Source: Ilumatobacteraceae bacterium (lineage in GTDB: Bacteria > Actinomycetota > Acidimicrobiia > Acidimicrobiales > Ilumatobacteraceae). Taken from it: a DNA stretch of 11,030 nt. The notes under the pieces are model-generated. The model was given only the letters and a program-made list of their open reading frames with translations. It made no database searches and was not told the origin of the DNA. Each line of letters starts with the position of its first letter. The first letter of the stretch is position 1. The stretch spans positions 1 through 11,030 of the forward strand of contig JAENVT010000465.1 of NCBI GenBank assembly GCA_016650435.1, written 5' to 3'. The position numbers and the translations under genes were made by a program. Below, piece after piece: positions 1 to 6,470 of the stretch.

Positions 1-532
1 CGGATGCCTGGGCCAGTTGTCCAGACGTGCTCCGGCACGATCGGCGTCTGGCCGGCAACGTAGTAGAAGTACGTCGGTGTTCGAGAACGACGTGAACCTC
101 GCGGCCATCGGTGAGTTGGCGCGTGGCACAGGGCGCGGCGTCCGCGATTTTGTGCTCGTCTCGATCGGCACCGGGCTTGGCATGGGCGTGGTCCTCGACG
201 GACGATTGCATCGCGGTGCGTCCGGGCTGGCAGGTGAAGTCGGCTACCTCCCAACGGTCGGGTCCGAGCGCGTCGAAACAGCAACCGAGCTGGTGATACT
301 CGGAGGCGGCATCGGCATCGGCACCGGCGCCGGACCGCTGCTGCTCGAGCCGTTGCGACGCAACCTCGCCGCCATCTCGCCGCTTCAACCCCGGTTGGGC
401 AGCTCCGAACTCGGCTCCGCTGCAGTCGTGGACGGCGCTGTCACCGAGGCATTGCGTCTCGTCGTCGATCGGATATTCGACGTCGATCGACCCTCCGCAC
501 CCTTGGTCAGCGCGCAGGGAGCACGTCGATGA
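1..532 (+). pseudogene. ROK-family sugar regulator/kinase, 5'-cut and internally deleted
   Basis: Recognisable ROK (repressor, ORF, kinase) sequence. ENDVNLAAIGE begins near position 85, then a glycine-rich phosphate-binding stretch SIGTGLGMG, then GASGLAGEVGYLP. About 17 residues later it jumps to ELVILGGGIG and an ordinary ROK C-terminus (LLEPLRRNLAAISP, then DGAVTEALRLVVDRIFD). In the family roughly 100 residues normally separate these blocks, so a large in-frame segment appears to be missing. Upstream of about position 78 the same frame is Arg/Ser-rich and unlike ROK. The frame starting at base 3 reads PDVLRHDRRLAGNVVEV, which fits the region before ENDVN better, so a frameshift around 60-78 is likely. 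The gene enters from the left edge; a TTG at 17 is only a nominal start. Tyr in GEVGY, where kinases have His, leans toward the repressor branch. Its stop overlaps the GH4 start (ATGA), so it was probably the local regulator. Two lesions suggest a pseudogene; assembly error is the alternative. Confidence 0.7.
516..521 (+). promoter_or_regulatory. Ribosome binding site for the GH4 gene
   Basis: AGGGAG lies seven bases before the ATG at 529, inside the end of the ROK reading frame. It fixes the GH4 start and means that gene can be translated independently even though the upstream ROK frame is damaged. Confidence 0.7.
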
Positions 533-1791
533 AGATCACCGTGGTCGGTGGTGGCAGCACCTACACCCCCGAACTCGTTGATGGCATCGCCCGGCTGGGC
601 GACGAGATCGAGGTCGACCAGCTGGTGCTGTGCGACCCTGACTCGACTCGTCTCGACGTTGTCGCGGGCGTGAGCCAACGTATCGCCAGCCGCCGTGAGT
701 GGAACGGAAAGCTGACCGCTACGGCTGATCTTGCCAAGGCCGTCGATGGTGCCGACTTCGTGCTTCTGCAGCTGCGCATCGGTGGTCAAGCGGCCCGGCA
801 TCTCGACGAGACCATTCCGTTGCAATGCGGTTGCGTCGGCCAGGAGACCACGGGCGCCGGAGGATTCGCCAAAGCTCTGCGGACGGTGCCAGTCGTGCTC
901 GACATTGCGGATGAAGTACGGCGCCGCGCTGCATCGGACGCATGGATCATCGACTTCACCAACCCGGTCGGGATCGTCACCCGCTCGTTGCTCGATCACG
1001 ATCACCGGGTGATCGGTCTCTGCAACGTGGCGATCGGGTTCCAGCTGCTGTTCGCCAGCTGGCTCGGTGTCGACGCCACTGCCGTACGGCTCGGTCACGC
1101 CGGCCTCAACCATCTCACCTGGATCCGATCCGTCGAAGTAAATGGCGAAGATGTTCTGCCCGGCCTCATCGAAATACATGGCGAGCAATTGGCGAGTCGC
1201 GTAGGCATGCCACTGCGGCTGCTGCATTCGCTGGGCGCGATCCCGTCGTACTACCTGCGCTACTTCTACCAACACGACGTCGTGGTCGGCGAGCAACGCG
1301 GCCAGCGCACGCGCGCCGAAGAGGTTATGGACATCGAGCGCCAGTTGTTGGAGATCTACCGCGACCCGACGGTCGATACCAAGCCCGAGCTGCTCGTGCG
1401 ACGAGGCGGCGCGTTCTACAGCGAGGCCGCGGTGCAACTGCTCGCGTCGCTGTGGAACGACACCGGCGATGTACAGGTCGTTGATGTGCGCAACAACGGC
1501 GCGTTGCCCGAGTTGCCCGACGATGCGATCGTCGAGATTCCGTGCGCTATCAACCGGGCAGGTGCCACGCCAGCCGTTTCGTCCGGACTGCACCGAGCCA
1601 CCGCCGGGCTTGTTGGTGCTGTTGCCACGTACGAGCGGCTCGCCGCAGAGGCGGCAGAAACGGGCGACCGCGAGACCGCATTTCTGGCGCTGCTGGCCCA
1701 CCCGCTGATCTCCCAGATCAAGCCGGCTGAACAGTTACTGGAAGACATCCTCGTGGCGAACGCGGCGAATCTCCCGCGGTTTCGAACATGA
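529..1791 (+). CDS. 6-phospho-beta-glucosidase-like glycoside hydrolase, family GH4
   Basis: This 420-residue protein has the full GH4 layout. These enzymes use NAD+ and a divalent metal (usually Mn2+) to cleave 6-phosphorylated disaccharides by a redox-elimination mechanism in the cytoplasm. Visible features are an N-terminal Rossmann glycine motif GGGSTYTPE (7-15), GQETTGAGGF (104-113), the sugar-binding TNPVGIVT (144-151), the metal-ligand Cys of GLCNVAIG (C165), GLNH with the second ligand His (H195), and SYYLRYFY with the family's catalytic-base Tyr (about Y241). The GEQRGQRTRAEEV segment (254-266) resembles the phosphate-recognising region of phospho-glucosidases. Length is normal for GH4. 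It overlaps its upstream and downstream neighbours by ATGA, so it is co-transcribed with the sugar kinase. Sequence style favours the phospho-beta-glucosidase branch (BglT/LicH/CelF-like) over alpha-galactosidase or alpha-glucosidase; the exact disaccharide, for example chitobiose or cellobiose, cannot be read from sequence. Confidence 0.9.
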   Translation: MKITVVGGGSTYTPELVDGIARLGDEIEVDQLVLCDPDSTRLDVVAGVSQRIASRREWNGKLTATADLAKAVDGADFVLLQLRIGGQAARHLDETIPLQCGCVGQETTGAGGFAKALRTVPVVLDIADEVRRRAASDAWIIDFTNPVGIVTRSLLDHDHRVIGLCNVAIGFQLLFASWLGVDATAVRLGHAGLNHLTWIRSVEVNGEDVLPGLIEIHGEQLASRVGMPLRLLHSLGAIPSYYLRYFYQHDVVVGEQRGQRTRAEEVMDIERQLLEIYRDPTVDTKPELLVRRGGAFYSEAAVQLLASLWNDTGDVQVVDVRNNGALPELPDDAIVEIPCAINRAGATPAVSSGLHRATAGLVGAVATYERLAAEAAETGDRETAFLALLAHPLISQIKPAEQLLEDILVANAANLPRFRT

Positions 1792-2810
1792 CCGACACTG
1801 CGGTGCTCGCCGTCGATGGCGGCAACTCCAAGACCGATGTCGCTCTGCTCGATGTTCGCGGATCGGTGCTCGCCGCTGTGCGCGGACCCGGTTCGTCACC
1901 TCATCATCTGGGTCTCGAGGGTTCGTTGCGGCTCGTCGACGCGCTGATCGGGTTGGCATGCGACGACGCCGGAATCCGCCGCGGTGGTGCCGGTCACGAT
2001 GACAGACAGATCGCCAACTTCGGCGCGTGGTTCATGGCCGGTGCCGATCTTCCCGCCGAGGAGCGTGCTCTGCATCGCGCAATCGACCGGCTGGGCCGCA
2101 CGCCTTGCAACTCTGTAGCCAACGACACGTTCGCCATCCTGCGCGCCGGTGCCGACGAGGGCTGGGGAGTCGCCGTGGTGGTCGGCGCCGGGATCAACTG
2201 CGTCGGCCGCTCCCCTGACGGCCGCCGTGCTCGGTTTCCATCGCTCGGAGACATCACCGGTGATTGGGGTGGCGGTACCGACATCGGCATGGCAGCACTC
2301 GGTGCAGCAGTGCGATCCGAGGACGGACGGGCACAGGCGACGAGGCTGCGCCGCGACGTTGCAGATCACTTCCATCGGCGAAGGGCCACAGACGTCGCGA
2401 TCGCCCTTCATCAAAACCACTTCAACGAGAAGCGGCTGCGCGAACTGGCCCCAGTCGTTGTGGCTGCGGCCGAGGACGGTGACCTCGCCGCGATCGAAAT
2501 CCTGAATCAACAAGCTGACGAGGTGGTGCTGTTTGCCGTTGCCGCAATCCGGCGCCTACGCATCGCCCGTCTCGAGGTTCCCGTTGTTCTCGGCGGCAGC
2601 ATCATGGCTGCGCTCCCCCAGCAATACGTCGCCAGGATCGAGGTCGGTGTGCAACATGTCGCCGCGACGGCCCGGTGCGCGGTCTGCTACGACCGCCCGG
2701 TTGTCGGGGCCGCGCTCGCCGCCCTCGACCTCGCAGGAGCAGGCGTCGCCGCCAACGTGAAGGTACGCGCCCTCCTCAATGACGATCGCATTCGAAAGGT
2801 CAACCTGTGA
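1788..2810 (+). CDS. BadF/BadG/BcrA/BcrD-type ATPase, probable N-acetylglucosamine kinase
   Basis: A 340-residue member of the ASKHA (actin-like) kinase fold, of the group annotated as N-acetylglucosamine kinase or BadF-type ATPase. It shows phosphate-1 loop VDGGNSKTD (9-17), the conserved Asn-Asp of VANDTFAILRAG (N112, D113), phosphate-2 GAGINCVG (133-140), the GDITGDWGGGTDIG block (154-167), adenosine-site VVLGGSIM (266-273), and the terminal RPVVGAALAALD (303-314). It probably phosphorylates an amino sugar or glucose with ATP in the cytoplasm, feeding or following the GH4 step. The ATG overlaps the GH4 stop (ATGA) and has no strong ribosome binding site of its own, so translation is likely coupled. 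The family also contains 2-hydroxyacyl-CoA dehydratase activators; those carry a 4Fe-4S cysteine arrangement not evident here, and the neighbour argues for a sugar kinase. Substrate identity is inferred. Confidence 0.85.
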   Translation: MTDTAVLAVDGGNSKTDVALLDVRGSVLAAVRGPGSSPHHLGLEGSLRLVDALIGLACDDAGIRRGGAGHDDRQIANFGAWFMAGADLPAEERALHRAIDRLGRTPCNSVANDTFAILRAGADEGWGVAVVVGAGINCVGRSPDGRRARFPSLGDITGDWGGGTDIGMAALGAAVRSEDGRAQATRLRRDVADHFHRRRATDVAIALHQNHFNEKRLRELAPVVVAAAEDGDLAAIEILNQQADEVVLFAVAAIRRLRIARLEVPVVLGGSIMAALPQQYVARIEVGVQHVAATARCAVCYDRPVVGAALAALDLAGAGVAANVKVRALLNDDRIRKVNL

Positions 2811-2841
2811 GCCGGCATACACCCGCCATCGAGGAGTCCTG

Positions 2842-2889
2842 ATGACCTCGATGATGGACCGCGCGCATGCCCTCCGGCGATACGTGTAA
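2842..2889 (+). pseudogene. 15-residue ORF, possible stub of a lost operon gene
   Basis: GAGGAG at 2831-2836 stands five bases before an ATG at 2842, which opens a 15-codon frame (MTSMMDRAHALRRYV) ending at TAA 2889. It starts 31 bases after the kinase stop, on the same strand. The ending resembles the first residues of SIS-domain sugar isomerase/deaminase proteins, which often begin with an acidic helix followed by ALRR and which often sit in GH4/kinase operons. I infer a truncated relic of such a gene. A functional micropeptide or chance are alternatives, because fifteen residues are too few to prove homology. Confidence 0.3.
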
Positions 2890-2955
2890 ACCGATCAACC
2901 CGCCGTGAACTACGACCCGAAATCGTGCGCGAGACTTCGCGGTGGGACATCGAGC

Positions 2956-2962
2956 AAGGAGG
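2956..2962 (+). promoter_or_regulatory. Strong ribosome binding site for dodecin
   Basis: AAGGAGG lies five bases before ATG 2968. It decides this start over the in-frame GTG at 2905, which has no such site and would add 21 residues foreign to the family. Confidence 0.8.
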
Positions 2963-2967
2963 GCACG

Positions 2968-3174
2968 ATGAGTGTTACGAAGGTCATCGAAGTGGTCGGA
3001 CGATCAACCGTCAGTTCCGACGATGCCGTCAAGTCTGCGCTGGCAGAAGCGAGTCGCACCCTGCGCAGCGTCAAGGCGCTCGACGTAGTGTCGATCGGCC
3101 TGCGAGGCGACGATCTAGACGAGTGGGGAGCTTTGGTGCGGATCTCATTCCTCGTGGAAAACGTCACCGACTGA
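2968..3174 (+). CDS. Dodecin-family small flavoprotein-like protein
   Basis: A 68-residue protein with the dodecin signature: start MSVTKVIEVVGRS, the helix DDAVKSALAEASRTLRSVK (18-36), and a closing strand LVRISFLVE (56-64). Length and beta-alpha-beta-beta order match the family, which forms hollow dodecamers that store flavins or related ligands in the cytoplasm. The start is set by an AAGGAGG site. The canonical flavin-stacking Trp, found in a D-W-F-E-V context after the helix in actinobacterial dodecins, is replaced here by KALDV (36-40). The Gln that normally contacts flavin near the last strand also aligns to a non-Gln position, although W53 lies close by. The fold assignment is firm; classical flavin binding is therefore doubtful. 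It is followed 68 bases later by acylphosphatase on the same strand. Confidence 0.85.
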   Translation: MSVTKVIEVVGRSTVSSDDAVKSALAEASRTLRSVKALDVVSIGLRGDDLDEWGALVRISFLVENVTD

Positions 3175-3210
3175 GCTACATAGCGAGCGCCGACTCGAAC
3201 GTAGCAATTT

Positions 3211-3237
3211 TTGCAGTCCTAGCCGGACTGCGACAAT
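3211..3237 (+). promoter_or_regulatory. Possible promoter for a leaderless acylphosphatase transcript
   Basis: TTGCAG (3211-3216) and GACAAT (3232-3237) are 15 bases apart, and the second box ends five bases before the ATG at 3243. That gene has no clear ribosome binding site, so a leaderless start is plausible, as is common in actinobacteria. The spacer is short, so this is a weak call. Confidence 0.3.
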
Positions 3238-3242
3238 CAGGC

Positions 3243-3509
3243 ATGATCCGGCGACGCGTCATCGTCATAGGCCGGGTGCAGGGCGTGTTCTTCCGGCAAG
3301 GTTGTCGACGTGAAGCTGTCGCTGTGGGCGTCGCCGGGTGGATACGCAACAACAGCGACGGTACGGTCGAGGCCGCGTTGGAAGGCGATCCTGACGCCGT
3401 CGAACAAATCGTTTCGTGGATGCGGGTGGGTCCCTCAGGAGCCGTTGTGACGGGTGTCGAGATCATCGACGAAGCTCCGCTTGGTGAGCACACCTTCATG
3501 ATCCGGTGA
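3243..3509 (+). CDS. acyP: Acylphosphatase
   Basis: An 88-residue protein of typical acylphosphatase length. It hydrolyses the carboxyl-phosphate bond of small acyl phosphates such as acetyl- or carbamoyl-phosphate in the cytoplasm. The phosphate-binding loop GRVQGVFFRQ (10-19) contains the catalytic Arg (R18). GWIRNNSDGTVE (32-43) contains the catalytic Asn (N36) in the family's G-W-[IV]-x-N-x-x-x-G-x-V pattern. The C-terminal strand is ordinary. The start at 3243 is chosen because MIRRRVIVIGRVQG matches the usual short N-terminus; longer in-frame extension upstream has no homology and would overlap the dodecin gene. No ribosome binding site is visible, so either weak initiation or a leaderless mRNA is expected. 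Confidence 0.93.
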   Translation: MIRRRVIVIGRVQGVFFRQGCRREAVAVGVAGWIRNNSDGTVEAALEGDPDAVEQIVSWMRVGPSGAVVTGVEIIDEAPLGEHTFMIR

Positions 3510-3556
3510 GCTAGCCGCGTCTGTAGGTATCAGGTCGCACCCGCCGACCGACCAGA

Positions 3557-6004
3557 ATGCGACGCATGGAAGACGGATTGCCGAGTCGCGCCCGAGTAGT
3601 GATCATCGGCGGAGGAGTTGTCGGTTGCAGCGTCGCCTATCACCTCGCCAAGCGGGACTGGACCGATGTCGTGTTGCTCGAGCGCAACCAGCTGACGTCG
3701 GGCACCACATGGCACGCCGCCGGTCTCATCACGACAGCACGCCCGACCTCGGGCATGCGTCAGGTCGTGAAGCGCAGCATCGACGTCTTCAAGACACTCG
3801 AGGCTGATACGGGTCTATCGACGGGGTGGGAGCCGACCGGGACGCTGCACCTGGCGACCAATCCCGACCGGTGGGAGGAGCTACTGCGGCAAGCATCGGT
3901 AAGCAAGCACGACGAGATCGCCGTCGAGATCCTCGATGTCGACCGCACAATCGACAAGTACCCGTTGCTGAGTCGCGAAGGTCTCGTCGGATCGTTGTTC
4001 TATCCCGAGGATGGGCGTGGCAACGCCACCGACACGACGATGTCGCTGGCGCGCGGCGCTCGGCAGCGAGGTGTGCAGATCTTCGAGAACACACCGGTCG
4101 AGGGGATTCGACACGACGGCCGGAGAGTCAGCGGTGTCGACACTGCGAGCGGATCGATCGAGGCCGAATACGTGATCAACTGTGGCGGGATGTGGGGCCG
4201 GCAGCTGGCTGCGCTGGCCGGCGTGCACGTGCCATTGCAGGCGCTCGCCCACTACTACGTCATCACGGAAGGCATCCCGGGTCTTAGCCGCGGCCTACCG
4301 ACCATCAAGAGCTCCGACGACTGGATCTATGTGAAGAACGAGGGCGACGGCCTGATGGTCGGGTTCTTCGAGCCGGGCAGCTACCCATGGCAGTCGCGTG
4401 GGATCCCCGACGGTCCAGCATTCGTGCAGCTGCCAGATGACTGGGAACACCTCGGGCCCTTCTACGAGATCGCCATGAAACGAATCCCCGCGCTGACCAC
4501 TGCCGGCATCCGGTTGTTCTTCGGCGGACCGGAGAGCTTCACACCCGATGGCGTGTACCACTTCGGTGAGGCTCCAAACTTGCAGAACTTCTTCATCGCC
4601 GCTGGGTTCAACTCGACGGGATTCCTCACCGGGCCGGGCATTGGCTCGGTGCTGGCTGACTGGCTTGTCGACGGCCGCCCGTCGATCGATCTGCCGGAGG
4701 CGGATCCGGCGCGGGTCATGCCTCACGAGACGAATCGGCGTTTCCTCGAGCAGCGTGTGAAAGAGACGCTCGATGTCGCCTACGACATGCACTGGCCGTA
4801 CTTCCAGAGGCAGAGCGCGCGGCCGTTGCGTCGCAGTCCGCTGCACGATCGCACCGCCGCAAACGGCGCAGTCTTCGGCGAGTTACTGGGCTGGGAACGA
4901 CCCAATTGGTATGCGCCAGAGGGCGTCGACCGCGAGTACATGTACTCCTACGGTCGCCAGAACTGGTTCGAGCACGCCGCAGCTGAACATCGAGCGGTCC
5001 GCGAAGCGGTCGGCGTCTTCGACATATCGACGTATGGGAAGTTCTCGGTGCAAGGCCGTGATGCGGTCACCGTGCTGCAGCGGATCTGCACGGCCGACAT
5101 CGACGTGGAGCCCGGCCGCATCGTCTACACCCAGTGGCTCAACCGCTTCGGCGGAATCGAAGCCGACGTCACTGTCACTCGCCTACGTAACGACGAGTTC
5201 GTGGTGCTCTCGGCCCCGGCCACCTCGCCTCGCGACCTCGCTTGGATCCGTCGACACATCGCCGACGAAGAGTTCGCCACTGTCACCGATGTCTCGGGGA
5301 CGATGGCGATGATCGCGGTGATGGGCCCCGAGTCGCGCCAGCTGCTGCAGCCGCTGACCGACTGTGATCTCTCGAACGAGGCGTTCGCCTTCGGCAGTTC
5401 GCGAGAAATCGATCTGGGCCTCGGCTTCGTCCGCGCCACGCGCATCACCTACGTGGGCGAACTGGGGTGGGAGCTGTTGGTTCCGTACGACATCGCCGCC
5501 CACATCTACGACACGATCATCGATGCCGGTGGCAGACCTGCTGGCTACCACGCGCTCAACTCACTCCGCTTGGAGAAGGGCTACCGCAGCTGGGGCCACG
5601 ACATCTCCGCCGGCGACTCGCCGCTGGAGGCCGGCCTCGCCTTCACCATCGCCTGGGACAAGCCGGATGGGTTCATCGGCCGCGACGCTGTGCTCGCCCA
5701 GCGCGAGCGGGGTGTGCAGCGGCGCCTGGTGCAGTTCGCCCTCGCTGATCCGGCGCCACTGCCACTGCACGGTGAGCCGATCTTCCGCGACGGCGAGTGT
5801 GTCGGCCATCTGACCTCGGCGATGTACGGGCATACGGTCGGCTCGTCGATCGGGATGGGATACGTCAAGGCCCCAACCGTCGATGTGCCACGTCGCTGGT
5901 TCGAGCAGGGGACCTACTCCATCGAAGTCGCCGGCGTAGCAGTCCCGGCGCGCCCGTCCCTCCGGCCGCTGTTTGACCCGCGATCGGAACGCGTCCACGC
6001 ATAG
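3557..6004 (+). CDS. FAD-dependent oxidoreductase-GcvT fusion (dimethylglycine/sarcosine dehydrogenase-like)
   Basis: An 815-residue flavoprotein that oxidatively demethylates N-methyl amino compounds such as dimethylglycine or sarcosine and can pass the one-carbon unit to tetrahydrofolate. The DAO domain (about 12-375) starts with the dinucleotide fold IIGGGVVGCSVAYHL (16-30), with E42 closing the second strand. TSGTTWHAAGL (47-57) carries H53 at the place where dimethylglycine dehydrogenases attach FAD covalently. A short linker (FAO_M-type, about 378-430) leads to a GCV_T domain (about 430-700; YVGELGWELLVP, LRLEKGYRSWGHD) and a GCV_T_C barrel (about 715-805; GHLTSAMYGHTVGSSIGMGYV). Length and domain order match the DMGDH/SARDH family. 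Start choice is uncertain: ATG 3557 or ATG 3566, neither with a good ribosome binding site. No ETF subunit, glycine-cleavage or folate gene is adjacent, so the exact substrate and electron acceptor are unknown. Confidence 0.9.
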   Translation: MRRMEDGLPSRARVVIIGGGVVGCSVAYHLAKRDWTDVVLLERNQLTSGTTWHAAGLITTARPTSGMRQVVKRSIDVFKTLEADTGLSTGWEPTGTLHLATNPDRWEELLRQASVSKHDEIAVEILDVDRTIDKYPLLSREGLVGSLFYPEDGRGNATDTTMSLARGARQRGVQIFENTPVEGIRHDGRRVSGVDTASGSIEAEYVINCGGMWGRQLAALAGVHVPLQALAHYYVITEGIPGLSRGLPTIKSSDDWIYVKNEGDGLMVGFFEPGSYPWQSRGIPDGPAFVQLPDDWEHLGPFYEIAMKRIPALTTAGIRLFFGGPESFTPDGVYHFGEAPNLQNFFIAAGFNSTGFLTGPGIGSVLADWLVDGRPSIDLPEADPARVMPHETNRRFLEQRVKETLDVAYDMHWPYFQRQSARPLRRSPLHDRTAANGAVFGELLGWERPNWYAPEGVDREYMYSYGRQNWFEHAAAEHRAVREAVGVFDISTYGKFSVQGRDAVTVLQRICTADIDVEPGRIVYTQWLNRFGGIEADVTVTRLRNDEFVVLSAPATSPRDLAWIRRHIADEEFATVTDVSGTMAMIAVMGPESRQLLQPLTDCDLSNEAFAFGSSREIDLGLGFVRATRITYVGELGWELLVPYDIAAHIYDTIIDAGGRPAGYHALNSLRLEKGYRSWGHDISAGDSPLEAGLAFTIAWDKPDGFIGRDAVLAQRERGVQRRLVQFALADPAPLPLHGEPIFRDGECVGHLTSAMYGHTVGSSIGMGYVKAPTVDVPRRWFEQGTYSIEVAGVAVPARPSLRPLFDPRSERVHA

Positions 6005-6054
6005 CGCTTGTTCGTGGTGGCGACTTCGAGGCCTGACTGCGTAGGGATTGGAGA

Positions 6055-6095
6055 TGGGCGTGACGGGGCTTGAACCCGGGACCTCTACCGTGTCA
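6055..6095 (-). pseudogene. tRNA-Val(GAC) 3' fragment, candidate attachment-site scar
   Basis: On the - strand, positions 33 to 73 of a tRNA are present in order. They are U33 and anticodon GAC (6094-6092), 3' anticodon stem GGTAG, variable loop AGGTC, T-stem CCGGG, T-loop TTCAAGC (6074-6068), T-stem CCCGT, acceptor 3' strand CACGCCC and discriminator A73 (6055). The T-stem keeps four of five pairs. Immediately 5' of U33 the homology stops: the bases there do not pair with GGTAG, no proper D-arm follows, and no GGGCGTG acceptor 5' strand is found upstream. It therefore cannot fold as a tRNA. The D-loop-to-anticodon-loop half is missing, as in scars left where elements integrate into tRNA 3' ends. 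Encoded CCA is absent, which is normal in many actinobacteria. Confidence 0.75.
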
Positions 6096-6137
6096 TGGAC
6101 CTGCTCCAACGGGAGGAAGTGACCGCGGACGCGATCG

Positions 6138-6389
6138 TCAGGAGTCCGACGATGTAGACCGACGCCTGTCGAGCATCGGTGCCAGCAGGGCTACCAGTGG
6201 CCCGTCGCTCGTTGTCGTCCACACACCTTCGGCCGTTGGACCGACAGAGCGATCCATCAACTGCAAGATATATGACTCATGCAAGGCACAAAGCCGCACG
6301 ATCCCGACCGTCGCCGAGGCTTCTACGTCGCACCCGTTGAAGCGACAAATTCCGAGAAGCACAGAACTCTTCTTTCGACCAGTCGTCAT
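6138..6389 (-). CDS. Small putative zinc-ribbon protein
   Basis: An 83-residue ORF of no family I can name. Residues 15-37 read CRFNGC, then 13 residues, then CALH, giving CX4C-X13-CX2H (C15, C20, C34, H37). This spacing resembles the small zinc motif C-x4-C...C-x2-H of HNH-associated and phage DNA/RNA-binding proteins, with a somewhat long central loop. The N-terminus is basic (TTGRKKSS) and the C-terminus is polar (DRRRSTSSDS). No membrane segment is seen. The ATG overlaps the TGA of a shorter upstream ORF (ATGA), so it is probably translated by coupling, or the two are halves of one frameshifted gene. It ends 43 bases from the tRNA fragment. Codon bias is weaker than in the neighbours, so it may be foreign or not expressed. 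Confidence 0.45.
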   Translation of the reverse strand: MTTGRKKSSVLLGICRFNGCDVEASATVGIVRLCALHESYILQLMDRSVGPTAEGVWTTTSDGPLVALLAPMLDRRRSTSSDS

Positions 6390-6463
6390 GGTTTCACGCG
6401 CTGGCCGTCATCGGAGGTTGACATGTCGTAGGCATAGGTATCCGGTTGTCCCACGGTCACCAT
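6386..6463 (-). CDS. Very short ORF overlapping the zinc-ribbon ORF
   Basis: About 23 to 25 residues (…GQPDTYAYDMSTSDDGQRVKP). AAGGGAG at 6470-6464 precedes it. Possible starts are ATG 6463, GTG 6460 and GTG 6454; the last has the best spacing (nine bases). The TGA overlaps the next ATG in the ATGA style used by the sugar operon. It could be a leader ORF that couples translation, or the N-terminus of one longer protein split by a frameshift. There is no recognisable domain. Confidence 0.4.
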   Translation of the reverse strand: MVTVGQPDTYAYDMSTSDDGQRVKP

Positions 6464-6470
6464 CTCCCTT
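6464..6470 (-). promoter_or_regulatory. Ribosome binding site of the small-ORF pair
   Basis: AAGGGAG on the - strand is the best Shine-Dalgarno match in this gene-poor stretch, and the downstream 83-residue ORF has none. This is the main sign that the tiny ORF pair is translated. The interval between here and 6551 shows no further gene; an A-run at 6474-6479 is its only other visible feature. Confidence 0.5.

Noticed and set aside
385..1701. Long - strand open frame of 438 codons opposite the GH4 gene
   Set aside because: It has no recognisable domain, while the + strand frame shows every GH4 motif. Long antisense frames are usual in high-GC coding DNA.
1896..2513. - strand frame of 205 codons opposite the sugar kinase gene
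   Set aside because: No motif, and fully inside a well-supported kinase gene.
2905..2967. Upstream GTG start giving dodecin a 21-residue N-terminal extension
   Set aside because: The extension is unlike the family and lacks a ribosome binding site, whereas AAGGAGG stands before ATG 2968.
3175..3242. Intrinsic terminator between dodecin and acylphosphatase
   Set aside because: The T-run near 3208-3212 is not preceded by a convincing G/C-rich hairpin.
6055..6130. Functional tRNA-Val gene
   Set aside because: The 5' acceptor strand, the D-arm and the 5' anticodon stem do not match, so a cloverleaf cannot form; only the 3' half remains.
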